Origin: Nitrospirota bacterium
Lineage (GTDB): Bacteria; Nitrospirota; Thermodesulfovibrionia; Thermodesulfovibrionales; JdFR-85
DNA: 6,504 bases
Direction: 5' to 3'
Assembly (NCBI GenBank): GCA_003232715.1
Contig: QIJG01000118.1
Span: forward strand, 1-6,504
The stretch's first letter is position 1; each line of letters opens with the position of its first letter. Shown here in pieces: positions 1 through 5,668 of the stretch. A program made the position numbers and the translations under genes. The notes below the pieces were generated by a model, which saw only the letters and a list, made by a program, of their open reading frames with translations, did not search any database and was not told where the DNA came from.

Positions 1-32
1 CATACAATGTCAAAAGAATGTGCTTCTGCCAT
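1..32 (-). CDS. yajQ: YajQ-family nucleotide-binding protein, N-terminal fragment
   Basis: Only the first ten codons lie in the window; the gene runs off the left edge. They read MAEAHSFDIV, and the SFDIV block close to the start is typical of the YajQ (UPF0234) family, whose members usually begin with a few residues and then SFDIVxxVDxQEV. The start ATG (32-30) sits behind a very strong purine-rich ribosome binding site, GGAGGAGGGG (36-45), which confirms a real start. It begins only 20 bp after the stop of the psiE-like gene on the same strand, so the two are probably cotranscribed. YajQ proteins are small cytoplasmic proteins reported to bind nucleotides, including c-di-GMP in Xanthomonas. 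The family call rests on very few residues plus the start context. Confidence 0.72.
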   Translation of the reverse strand, partial: MAEAHSFDIV

Positions 33-52
33 TTACCCCTCCTCCTTCTTTG

Positions 53-492
53 TCATGGTTGCTCTATTTGCTGTGCCTTAACGGACAAGTAGTATGCAAT
101 CATTAAAATTAAGATAACAACGGCGCTTAACCCCATCTCATAGAGTTTTTCAACAGGTACATGCTCCATGGTGGAGGTCTGGGCCTCTATCAAAAGAATC
201 CTCCTTACCGCAGCTATCATTCCGATGGAAAGGAAGGGGCCCACAGGAATTTCTGTTTCTTCAGGAACCTGATGACAGTCCAGAGTAGTTCAAGAATTAT
301 CAATGCCAAGAGCACGTCATTTACAAGGCGTATTATGGAGTCGCGAGATGGGTGAACAATATTGAGCAATGCGTAATAAAACATAAAGCCGCATGCAATA
401 AGCAACAGTAATACAGCAAATATATGAAATAAAATATCTGCCTTTACAAATAATTTCCTGAATCTCTCCGTCAGGTCTGTTTCCCGTGTCAT
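53..492 (-). pseudogene. PsiE-like four-helix membrane protein, frameshifted
   Basis: Two overlapping minus-strand frames together make one PsiE-family (phosphate-starvation-inducible E-like) inner-membrane protein. The first runs from ATG 492 to a TGA at 219-217 and holds helix 1 (ILFHIFAVLLLLIACGFMF) and helix 2 (VNDVLLALIILELLWTVIRF). The second, readable from before 244 to the stop at 55-53, holds the typical block PFLSIGMIAAVRRILLIEA and a last hydrophobic helix (VVILILMIAYYLSV). The family has both halves in one chain, in this order. The switch fits best near 245-256, between FLKKQ and EIPVGPF, and one added base would restore a chain of about 146 residues. The cause may be a real mutation or a sequence error. 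The first frame's stop overlaps an internal ATG of the second (ATGA, 220-217), so coupled translation of two pieces is a less likely alternative. PsiE function is poorly known. No strong ribosome binding site precedes ATG 492. Confidence 0.72.
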
Positions 493-588
493 AAGCTATT
501 AACAATTACCGGGAATACCGTCTGTATAAACCGCCGCCCCTGCATAATTCATTAAAGTATAATACCTGAATTTGAGTATTTTTTTATC

Positions 589-630
589 CCCTCCTGATGC
601 GTGCCGGTGCATTGCACGCAAACAGGAGGG
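589..630. repeat. Long imperfect hairpin between the AhpD-like and psiE-like genes
   Basis: Outer arms CCCTCCTG (589-596) and CAGGAGGG (623-630) pair perfectly. Inner arms TGCGTGC (598-604) and GCACGCA (614-620) also pair, leaving a 9-nt loop and a small A/AA bulge, for 15 base pairs in all. It lies 23 bp beyond the AhpD-like stop. Read on the minus strand it is followed by an A-rich, not T-rich, run, so it is not a standard intrinsic terminator for that gene. It could be a dispersed palindrome or an RNA 3'-end stabiliser. Confidence 0.55.
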
Positions 631-652
631 AGTGGTTAGGGGTATGCCTGTT

Positions 653-1207
653 TTATTCCGGTTTGTATCTCATCCCGGGGTCAGGATCTATCCCCAGACT
701 ATCCATAACACGGTTAGTGTAGTTGAAATACCCAATGAGTTGTACTGCGTCAAGGATGTCTTCGTCAGCAAATCCGGTTGCACGTAAAACTTCAACATCC
801 GTTCTGCTTATTTCTTTAGTGGTCAGCGTCAGTTTGGCTGCAAAGTCGAGCAGTTTTTTGGTGGCGGGATCAAGGTTGGCCTGGCGGTAATCCTCCTGAA
901 TTCTCGATACCTCGGCATCGTCTCTGATCTCTTCACGGAGATCGGACTCATGGCTCTCCATTCAGTAAAAGCAGCCATTGAGTTTTGAGACCACTGTAGC
1001 GATCAGTACCCGCTGCAGTTTACTTAGACCTCCCGGACTGTCCATCATGTGACGGTAAAGCTTTTTCCCGATTGCCATGGTCTCCGGGCGGAGGCTCTGG
1101 ACTTTTACCAGATTAACTACGCGCCCTGCTTTTGCGCGAGTCTCTTCGTATATCTCTGCCAATAACCCATCTGCATCTTCTTCTGCTATCGTACGGATCC
1201 AACTCAT
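653..1207 (-). CDS. AhpD-like peroxidase-related protein, probable selenoprotein (Sec82 encoded by TGA)
   Basis: This is one continuous frame of 184 residues interrupted only by a TGA at 964-962. It matches the AhpD-fold, peroxidase-related family (carboxymuconolactone decarboxylase superfamily): LSKLQRVLIATVVSKLN leads into the active site, and the C-terminal half has the usual FAAKLT, LRATGFADEDILDAVQ and YFNYTNRVMDSLG blocks. The family active site is CxxC with a His four residues on; here it is Cys79-Phe-Tyr-TGA82-Met-Glu-Ser-His86, so the TGA replaces exactly the second, redox-active cysteine. A SECIS-like hairpin follows at once. The start at ATG 1207 (MSWIRTI) is chosen because GGAGG lies 8 nt upstream; an upstream ATG at 1243 lacks such a site. 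AhpD proteins act as cytoplasmic thiol reductants or peroxidases; the substrate here is unknown. The main alternative is a nonsense mutation or a base error changing TGT or TGC to TGA. Selenoprotein members of the AhpD-like group have been described in bacteria. Confidence 0.85.
920..947 (-). promoter_or_regulatory. Candidate bacterial SECIS hairpin for Sec82
   Basis: In mRNA sense, GAUCUC (943-938) pairs perfectly with GAGAUC (931-926) around the loop CGUGAA (937-932). A lower GUC (947-945)/GAC (922-920) stem is separated from it by an internal C/AGA loop. The loop starts 24 nt after the UGA and has G as its second base. Bacterial SECIS elements lie inside the coding region just after the UGA, with a small apical loop carrying a G at one of its first two positions, so position and shape both fit. 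The call rests on hand pairing; no folding energy was computed. Confidence 0.7.
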
Positions 1208-1304
1208 TGCGTTTTCCTCCTTATATAGAGTCAATCTCTCCAACCAAAGGCCGGCGATTTCTGTTTAGAGATTTAAGGTTTTTGATACATAACAATATTC
1301 TTAT

Positions 1305-1333
1305 ATTATACTATAATAATACTTTACAGTAAA
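1305..1333 (-). promoter_or_regulatory. Candidate sigma-70-type promoter for the AhpD-like gene
   Basis: On the minus strand TTTACT (1333-1328, four of six consensus bases) is followed after exactly 17 nt by a perfect TATAAT (1310-1305). Transcription would start near 1298, giving a leader of about 90 nt before ATG 1207. The surroundings are very A+T-rich, so chance matches are likelier here than elsewhere. Confidence 0.45.
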
Positions 1334-1371
1334 TAAAGCTGTTGCCCCCCTACTGCCGTGTCAACTCTCAA

Positions 1372-1413
1372 GTGTCATTCCGGCTTGTCCGGAATCAAAG
1401 AGGGATATGACAC
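1372..1413. repeat. Palindromic intergenic repeat (CATTCCGG type)
   Basis: ATTCCGG (1377-1383) and CCGGAAT (1389-1395) form a 7-bp stem with loop CTTGT. Outside them GTGTCA (1372-1377) and TGACAC (1408-1413) form a second pair of arms that shares one base with the inner stem. The core GTCATTCCGGCTTGTCCGGA resembles short repeats scattered through many bacterial genomes. Copy number in this genome cannot be judged from one window. Confidence 0.5.
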
Positions 1414-1448
1414 TATCCTTCGGTAACATTTTCTAACGAGTCAACAGG

Positions 1449-1477
1449 GTCATTGCAAGTTAAGTGAAGCAATCTCA
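1449..1477. repeat. Remnant of a GTCATTGC...GCAATCTC dispersed repeat
   Basis: The stretch starts GTCATTGC and ends GAAGCAATCTC, with ATTGC (1452-1456) and GCAAT (1469-1473) as inverted ends. This resembles the short repeat of the form GTCATTGCGAG...GAAGCAATCTC common between genes of several bacterial groups, with the middle degenerate. The identification is from memory of the motif only. Confidence 0.4.
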
Positions 1478-1523
1478 AAGCGTTATAAGTTCACCGTGAA
1501 TCGCTGTTTACCACCGTAAAACT

Positions 1524-1554
1524 TTGACTTTAAGTGGCCCCCTGTGTTAATAAT
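1524..1554 (+). promoter_or_regulatory. Possible lysA promoter
   Basis: TTGACT (1524-1529, five of six consensus bases) and AATAAT (1549-1554, five of six) are 19 nt apart, slightly longer than the ideal 17. A start near 1561 would give a leader of about 30 nt before the lysA ATG. Two small palindromes lie just upstream and could be operator-like sites, but nothing proves this. Confidence 0.35.
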
Positions 1555-1592
1555 AGAAAGATTTAATAGTCGAGACTACTTATGGGAGGAGC

Positions 1593-2867
1593 ATGCATTA
1601 TTTCAGATATCTAAGAGGAGAGCTCTACGCTGAAGATGTTCCGGTTAAGGCCCTTATTGATGAGTATGGCACCCCCCTTTATGTTTACAGTCATAAAACC
1701 CTGACCCGGCATCTAAAGGCATACAATGACGCCTTTATGGAAATTCCACATATAATGTGCTTTGCAATGAAGGCCAATTCCAACAGTGCCATCCTCAGTA
1801 TGATTGCAAACCATGGTGCCGGTGCTGATATTGTCTCCGGAGGTGAGCTCTACAGGGCCTTACGGGTGGGAATACCACCGGAGAAGATTGTCTATGCCGG
1901 GGTGGGCAAAACCGGTGATGAGATTAGATATGCCCTCAGCAAGAGGATATTGATGTTTAATGTTGAATCCGAACAGGAGCTTGAAAGGATTAACGGTATA
2001 GCCGGGCGGATGAATGTCACTGCACCGGTAGCACTGAGAATAAATCCTGATATTGACCCTGAAACGCATCCCTATATATCAACAGGGCTTAGAAAGCACA
2101 AGTTTGGTATCCCGATAGAAAATGCCCTGGAGTACTACAGACTGGCAAAGGGGCTTGAAAATATTGAGCTGATAGGGGTTCATAAACATATCGGTTCCCA
2201 GATAACAAAGGTAACTCCCTTTGTCGATGCCCTCCGGAGGATACTGGTCCTCATTGAGAGCCTGAAGGCAGAGGGAATCAATTTGAAATATCTGGACATA
2301 GGCGGCGGACTTGGCATACAATATAAAGACGAATCTCCACCTCACCCAAAGGAGCTTGCCCAAGAACTCCTGCCGCTTCTTAGGGGACAGGGGATAACAA
2401 TAGTTGTGGAGCCGGGACGTTCAATCGCAGGGAATGCCGGCATCCTTCTCACCAGGGTGCTTTACCTGAAGAGGGGTGAGGATAGGGAGTTTGTGATAGT
2501 GGATGCAGGGATGAACGACCTGATGAGACCCACTCTGTATGATGCATATCACCATATCGTTCCTGTTAAAAAGAACAGGCGTAAAATGATTACTGCAGAT
2601 ATTGTCGGGCCTGTATGCGAATCAGGAGATTTTCTTGCAAGGGAAAGGGAAATCAATATGGTACATCACGGCGACTATCTTGCTGTTATGAGTGCCGGGG
2701 CCTATGGGTTTTCGATGAGCTCCAATTACAACAGCCGTCCAAGACCGGCCGAGGTGCTTGTAAATGAAAGCGAACATTATATTATAAGAAAGAGGGAGAC
2801 TTACAGAGACCTTGTCCGTGGTGAGATGATACCTGATTTTCCGGACAAGGGAGGAGTTAAAGTTTAA
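1593..2867 (+). CDS. lysA: Diaminopimelate decarboxylase
   Basis: LysA is a cytoplasmic PLP enzyme that decarboxylates meso-diaminopimelate to L-lysine, the last step of the pathway. The 424-residue chain is normal length for the family. An N-terminal alanine-racemase-like barrel carries the PLP lysine in CFAMKANSN (Lys60), HKHIGSQ (His199), the phosphate-binding GGG at 237-239 and EPGR at 273-276. The C-terminal beta domain has the active-site CESGD (Cys342, Glu343) and Tyr371 in GAYGFSMSSNYNSRPRP. No key residue is missing. The start MHYFRYLRGELYAEDVPV is the usual N-terminus; GGGAGGAG lies directly before the ATG with a rather short spacer. It is the first gene of the lysA-dapF-pilZ-dapA group and is separated from dapF by 147 bp containing a repeat. 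Confidence 0.97.
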   Translation: MHYFRYLRGELYAEDVPVKALIDEYGTPLYVYSHKTLTRHLKAYNDAFMEIPHIMCFAMKANSNSAILSMIANHGAGADIVSGGELYRALRVGIPPEKIVYAGVGKTGDEIRYALSKRILMFNVESEQELERINGIAGRMNVTAPVALRINPDIDPETHPYISTGLRKHKFGIPIENALEYYRLAKGLENIELIGVHKHIGSQITKVTPFVDALRRILVLIESLKAEGINLKYLDIGGGLGIQYKDESPPHPKELAQELLPLLRGQGITIVVEPGRSIAGNAGILLTRVLYLKRGEDREFVIVDAGMNDLMRPTLYDAYHHIVPVKKNRRKMITADIVGPVCESGDFLAREREINMVHHGDYLAVMSAGAYGFSMSSNYNSRPRPAEVLVNESEHYIIRKRETYRDLVRGEMIPDFPDKGGVKV

Positions 2868-2886
2868 AAGTGTGGACATAGTTATT

Positions 2887-2967
2887 TAAAAATCCCTCCT
2901 AACCTCCCTTTGCCAAAGGGAGGGATTATCCCCCTCTTTGACAAAGAGGGGCAAGGGGAGATTTTTA
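2887..2967. repeat. MITE-like inverted repeat with two internal hairpins
   Basis: The 81-bp unit begins TAAAAATCCCTCCTAACC and ends GGGGCAAGGGGAGATTTTTA, so its ends are imperfect inverted repeats. Each half folds into its own 9-bp stem: CCTCCCTTT/AAAGGGAGG (2903-2911 with 2915-2923) and CCCCTCTTT/AAAGAGGGG (2931-2939 with 2943-2951), both with 3-nt loops. The right half is close to the reverse complement of the left half. Elements of this AAAATC-CCTCCTAACC-type design occur in many copies in some bacterial genomes and look like non-autonomous mobile repeats. No transposase is present. As RNA the paired hairpins could also affect readthrough from lysA into dapF. Confidence 0.75.
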
Positions 2968-3014
2968 GATTGATGTCGGTTCAATTATGAGAACCTTTAT
3001 AACTTCTTGATATT

Positions 3015-3893
3015 ATGAAGATCGAATTCACAAAAATGCATGGCCTTGGAAATGACTTTATTGTCGTTAACGCTATGAAAGAGTCATCTCCGGCCAATCT
3101 CGGCACTGATGAACTTTCCAGGCTGTCAGTCCATTTATGCAACAGAAGGTTTGCCATCGGGGCCGACCAGCTTCTCCTGCTCTGTCCATCTCAGAGGGCC
3201 GATTTCAGGATGAGAATATTCAATGTCGACGGCTCGGAAGTTGAGATGTGCGGCAACGGTATCCGCTGTCTGGCCAGATACATCCGGGACAGGGGGTTAA
3301 GTGAAAAAAAGGTACTTGCGATAGAGACACCGGCTGGTATTATCAGGTCGGAGATATGCGATGGATTGGTCAGGGTCGATATGGGAATGCCGGAGTTTTC
3401 GCCGGAAAAGATACCGATAGATATCCAGAAAACAAACAGTACTGTCCTGCCGGAAACAGCCGTTTTTATAAAATATCCCCTTGAGGTTGAGGGACAGGTT
3501 CTTGATATCACCTGCCTCTCCATGGGAAATCCCCATTGCGTTATAGTCGTTGATGATGCAGGAACTTTTCCTGTAAGCTACTACGGCCCAATGATTGAAA
3601 ACCATCAGATATTTCCCCGCAGGACAAACGTGGAGTTTGTAGAGATACTAAATGATAAAGAGATAAAGATGAGGGTTTGGGAAAGGGGTGCCGGTGAGAC
3701 AATGGCCTGTGGAACCGGGGCCTCTGCTGCTGCTGTTGCAACATCATTAATCGGGATTACAGGAAAAGACGTGACGGTTCACCTCCCGGGTGGAGACCTT
3801 TTTATTGAATGGGCTGAGGATGGACATATTTATATGGCAGGTCCTGCCGTCACTGTATTTGATGGATCTATCAACATTGAAGTTTATGGGTGA
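3015..3893 (+). CDS. dapF: Diaminopimelate epimerase
   Basis: DapF interconverts LL- and meso-diaminopimelate without a cofactor, giving the substrate for LysA and for peptidoglycan precursor synthesis. The 292-residue protein has both pseudo-symmetric halves. The catalytic cysteine pair is present: Cys79 in MCGNGIRC and Cys232 in ACGTGASAA. Substrate-binding signatures GLGNDF (residues 10-15), GNPH (171-174) and WERGAGET (222-229) are intact. The start MKIEFTKMHGLGNDFIVVNA matches the normal family N-terminus, although no clear GGAGG precedes ATG 3015. That is odd, since lysA, dapA and mreB all have good sites. It lies downstream of lysA and the MITE-like repeat, and its stop overlaps a possible GTG start of the pilZ gene, which suggests coupled expression. 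Confidence 0.97.
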   Translation: MKIEFTKMHGLGNDFIVVNAMKESSPANLGTDELSRLSVHLCNRRFAIGADQLLLLCPSQRADFRMRIFNVDGSEVEMCGNGIRCLARYIRDRGLSEKKVLAIETPAGIIRSEICDGLVRVDMGMPEFSPEKIPIDIQKTNSTVLPETAVFIKYPLEVEGQVLDITCLSMGNPHCVIVVDDAGTFPVSYYGPMIENHQIFPRRTNVEFVEILNDKEIKMRVWERGAGETMACGTGASAAAVATSLIGITGKDVTVHLPGGDLFIEWAEDGHIYMAGPAVTVFDGSINIEVYG

Positions 3894-3898
3894 GAAAA

Positions 3899-4195
3899 AT
3901 GATAACAGAAAAGAGAAACGTTTCCAGACAAGCAACCAGCCTTAATATCAAGTTTGCTGTAACGGAGGTGGGGGGAAGAGATGCCTCAAGGGTTGAGGCA
4001 AAGGGCTCAATTGTGGACATTTCAGATCAGGGCTTTTGTATGATAACCACGTATCCCTTACAGAAAGGGCATGCTATAACAATAAGGGGCAGGGGAAACG
4101 AAAAGATGCCGGGCTATGGGCTTGTCAAGTGGATAGAAAAGGCAGGCTCTAATTACAGGGCCGGTCTTTGCCACAGGTTTCCGGTAAATATGTAA
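3899..4195 (+). CDS. Small PilZ-domain protein, probable c-di-GMP binder
   Basis: This 98-residue protein is little more than a PilZ domain. Both c-di-GMP binding motifs are intact: RxxxR as R6-N-V-S-R10 near the N-terminus, and DxSxxG as D40-I-S-D-Q-G45. The short beta-strand pattern that follows (ITIRGRG, GYGLVKWIEKAG, YRAGLCHRF) is typical of a PilZ barrel. ATG 3899 is chosen because GGTGA (3889-3893) lies at good distance; GTG 3890, overlapping the dapF TGA, would add three residues. No signal peptide or membrane helix is visible, so it should be cytoplasmic. Its position between dapF and dapA suggests cotranscription with lysine/DAP genes. Its effector target cannot be told from the sequence. 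Confidence 0.88.
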   Translation: MITEKRNVSRQATSLNIKFAVTEVGGRDASRVEAKGSIVDISDQGFCMITTYPLQKGHAITIRGRGNEKMPGYGLVKWIEKAGSNYRAGLCHRFPVNM

Positions 4196-4270
4196 ACTCT
4201 TTTCAGATCGCAGGATTTCCCTTCCCGGATAGAGGTCAGGGGCGGGGATAAAGTTCTTAAGGAGGAAGTT

Positions 4271-5143
4271 ATGCTTAAAGGTTCAATAGTAGCACTGGTT
4301 ACCCCTTTCAGTGATGGGGCGGTGAATGAAAAGGCCCTGTCAGAGCTGATTGAGTGGCATATATCAGAGGGAACAAACGGCATAGTGCCCTGTGGCACTA
4401 CAGGAGAGTCGGCAACCCTGACCTATGAGGAACATTACAGGGTGATAAAGAGTACCATAGAAATTGTAAACAAAAGGGTTCCGGTCATAGCAGGTACCGG
4501 TGCCAATTCCACTGATGAGACGATTACAATGACGCAGGAGGCCGGGAAGCTCGGGGCTGATGCTGCCCTGCTTGTCGCACCCTACTATAACAAACCTACC
4601 CAGGAGGGGCTCTACAGACATTACAGGGCAGTGGCAGAGGCTGTTGACCTTCCGCTTATACTTTATAATGTACCCGGACGCACTGCTGTTAACATACTTC
4701 CTCAAACGGTTGCAAGACTTGCCGGGATTGAAAATATTGCTGCCATAAAAGAAGCCTCCGGAGATATGAAGCAGGTGAGTGAGGTTATGAGGCTGTGTGG
4801 TGACAGTATTACCGTTTTTTCAGGAGACGACTTCACCACGTTTCCACTTCTTGCCCTCGGCGGCAGGGGCGTGATTTCCGTCACTGCCAACGTGATGCCC
4901 GGGATGGTTTCTCAGATGTGTGCAAGTTATGAAAAAGGGCTTTATGACGATGCACGGCAGCTCCATTTCAAGCTCGAACCACTCAATGCTGCGATGTTCC
5001 TGGAGACCAACCCCATACCTGTAAAAACAGCCCTCTCAATGATGGGCAGGATAGGCGGGGAACTCCGTCTCCCATTGTGCGAAATGTCGGAGGCTAACAA
5101 AAATAGTTTGCGGGAGACTTTACTCTCATATGGCCTTGTTTAA
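4271..5143 (+). CDS. dapA: 4-hydroxy-tetrahydrodipicolinate synthase
   Basis: DapA condenses pyruvate with aspartate semialdehyde, the first committed step of the diaminopimelate/lysine pathway. The 290-residue chain is full length and a TIM barrel of the NAL/DHDPS family. Key residues are present: Thr43-Thr44 in CGTTGES, Tyr106 in APYYNKP, Tyr132 and Arg137 in LYNVPGRT, and the Schiff-base Lys160 in AAIKEASGD. The start MLKGSIVALVTPF is the standard N-terminus, with AAGGAGG placed 6 nt before the ATG. It follows pilZ by 75 bp with no gene in between and is followed 2 bp after its stop by a strong hairpin, so it probably ends the transcription unit. dapB, a frequent neighbour of dapA, is not present downstream. 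Confidence 0.97.
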   Translation: MLKGSIVALVTPFSDGAVNEKALSELIEWHISEGTNGIVPCGTTGESATLTYEEHYRVIKSTIEIVNKRVPVIAGTGANSTDETITMTQEAGKLGADAALLVAPYYNKPTQEGLYRHYRAVAEAVDLPLILYNVPGRTAVNILPQTVARLAGIENIAAIKEASGDMKQVSEVMRLCGDSITVFSGDDFTTFPLLALGGRGVISVTANVMPGMVSQMCASYEKGLYDDARQLHFKLEPLNAAMFLETNPIPVKTALSMMGRIGGELRLPLCEMSEANKNSLRETLLSYGLV

Positions 5144-5145
5144 AA

Positions 5146-5180
5146 CAGGCCACACTCTTTAAGAAAAAGGGTGTGGCCTG
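5146..5180 (+). terminator. Strong hairpin directly after dapA
   Basis: Arms 5146-5160 (CAGGCCACACTCTTT) and 5166-5180 (AAAGGGTGTGGCCTG) pair over 15 positions with one G-T pair and a 5-nt loop AAGAA. It starts 2 nt after the dapA stop, as a transcript end would. On the plus strand no T-run follows (AAAGCATTGA), so it is not a standard intrinsic terminator. Read on the minus strand it would be followed by TTTT. It may block or stabilise the 3' end of the dap mRNA. Confidence 0.5.
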
Positions 5181-5261
5181 AAAGCATTGATATCAGGCCG
5201 TAAAGCAGCCGAAGGAATCCCCTTCCTTGAAAATCTTAATACCTATCTGGTAGTATTTTAA

Positions 5262-5668
5262 ATGGTAACCCCTGCAGGACTTCTCTCCCGTGTAGTTGCA
5301 AAGGTTAAGCTGTTGAGATATTACAGAAGACCGGTCTTTTTGCAGGACTTGTATATATTCTGATATCCGATGGTTTCTTTAACGGCAGAAGTCCCGGTAA
5401 AATGCTCCTTGGGTTAAGTGTGGTCAGGCTGGACGGAGGACCTTGTACTGTAAAGGAATCCATACTAAGAAACATGACTATCGCCTTCGGGTTTTTGCTA
5501 TGGAGAATACCTTTGATAGGTTGCCTTCTCTTTCTCTGCGTGCTGGCCATTGAGTTTATCGTGCTTTTCGGAAGTGGTTCAAACAGACGTCTTGGTGACG
5601 AGATTGCAAAAACCAATGTTATAGAAGTAGCAGGCAACCGGGAGCAGGCAGCAGGCAGTAAAGAATAG
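5262..5668 (+). pseudogene. RDD-family membrane protein, frameshifted
   Basis: The first part starts at ATG 5262 (MVTPAGLLSRVVAKV), directly after an in-frame TAA, and stops at TGA 5361-5363. The rest lies in another frame, open from 5309 to the TAG at 5666-5668, and reads GLFAGLVYILISDGFFNGRS, PGKMLLGLSVVRLDG, a hydrophobic stretch (IPLIGCLLFLCVLAIEFIVLF) and NRRLGDEIAKTNVIE. That order, PAGxxxR, then DGxFxGRSxGK, then RRLGDxxAxTxV, is that of an RDD-family integral membrane protein. One added base somewhere in 5309-5360 would join the halves into about 135 residues. The aspartate usually near helix 1 is not visible, so a few codons may also be lost there. If the frameshift is a sequence error the gene is intact; otherwise only a fragment from ATG 5402 (88 residues) could be made. 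RDD protein functions vary, and no role can be assigned. No good ribosome binding site precedes 5262. Confidence 0.7.

Larger units (their letters stand above)
1208..1592. other. 385-bp intergenic region between divergent genes
   Basis: No convincing gene is present; the short open frames lack ribosome binding sites and recognisable content. It holds an A+T-rich stretch (about 1290-1335) with the left-block promoter, two palindromic repeat remnants (1372-1413 and 1449-1477), two small palindromes, TTCAC-C-GTGAA (1490-1500) and TTTAC-CACC-GTAAA (1507-1520), and a possible lysA promoter. No T-box or lysine riboswitch was recognised by eye. Confidence 0.6.

Noticed and set aside
245..256. Programmed -1 ribosomal frameshift in the psiE-like gene
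   Set aside because: No canonical X-XXY-YYZ slippery heptamer is present in the right frame, so a mutation or sequence error is simpler.
556..561. TATACT on the minus strand as a -10 box for psiE-yajQ
   Set aside because: No -35-like sequence lies at 16-18 nt upstream; the A+T-rich context makes a chance match likely.
572..787. Plus-strand 71-residue frame
   Set aside because: It spans the hairpin and runs antisense to the C-terminal part of the AhpD-like gene, with no ribosome binding site or family features.
962..1243. Two separate short genes (962-1243 and 653-961) instead of one
   Set aside because: They are in the same frame, joined directly at the TGA, and only together make a complete AhpD-like protein; the ATG at 961 has no proper ribosome binding site.
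1077..1332. Plus-strand frames opposite the start of the AhpD-like gene
   Set aside because: They are antisense shadows of a well-supported coding region and run into A+T-rich intergenic DNA.
2622..2879. Minus-strand frames inside lysA, dapF, dapA and mreB
   Set aside because: All lie opposite genes with complete catalytic motifs, lack ribosome binding sites and show no recognisable protein content.
2893..2951. Repeat unit between lysA and dapF as a CRISPR array
   Set aside because: There are only two inverted, self-complementary halves, no direct repeats with regular spacers and no cas genes.
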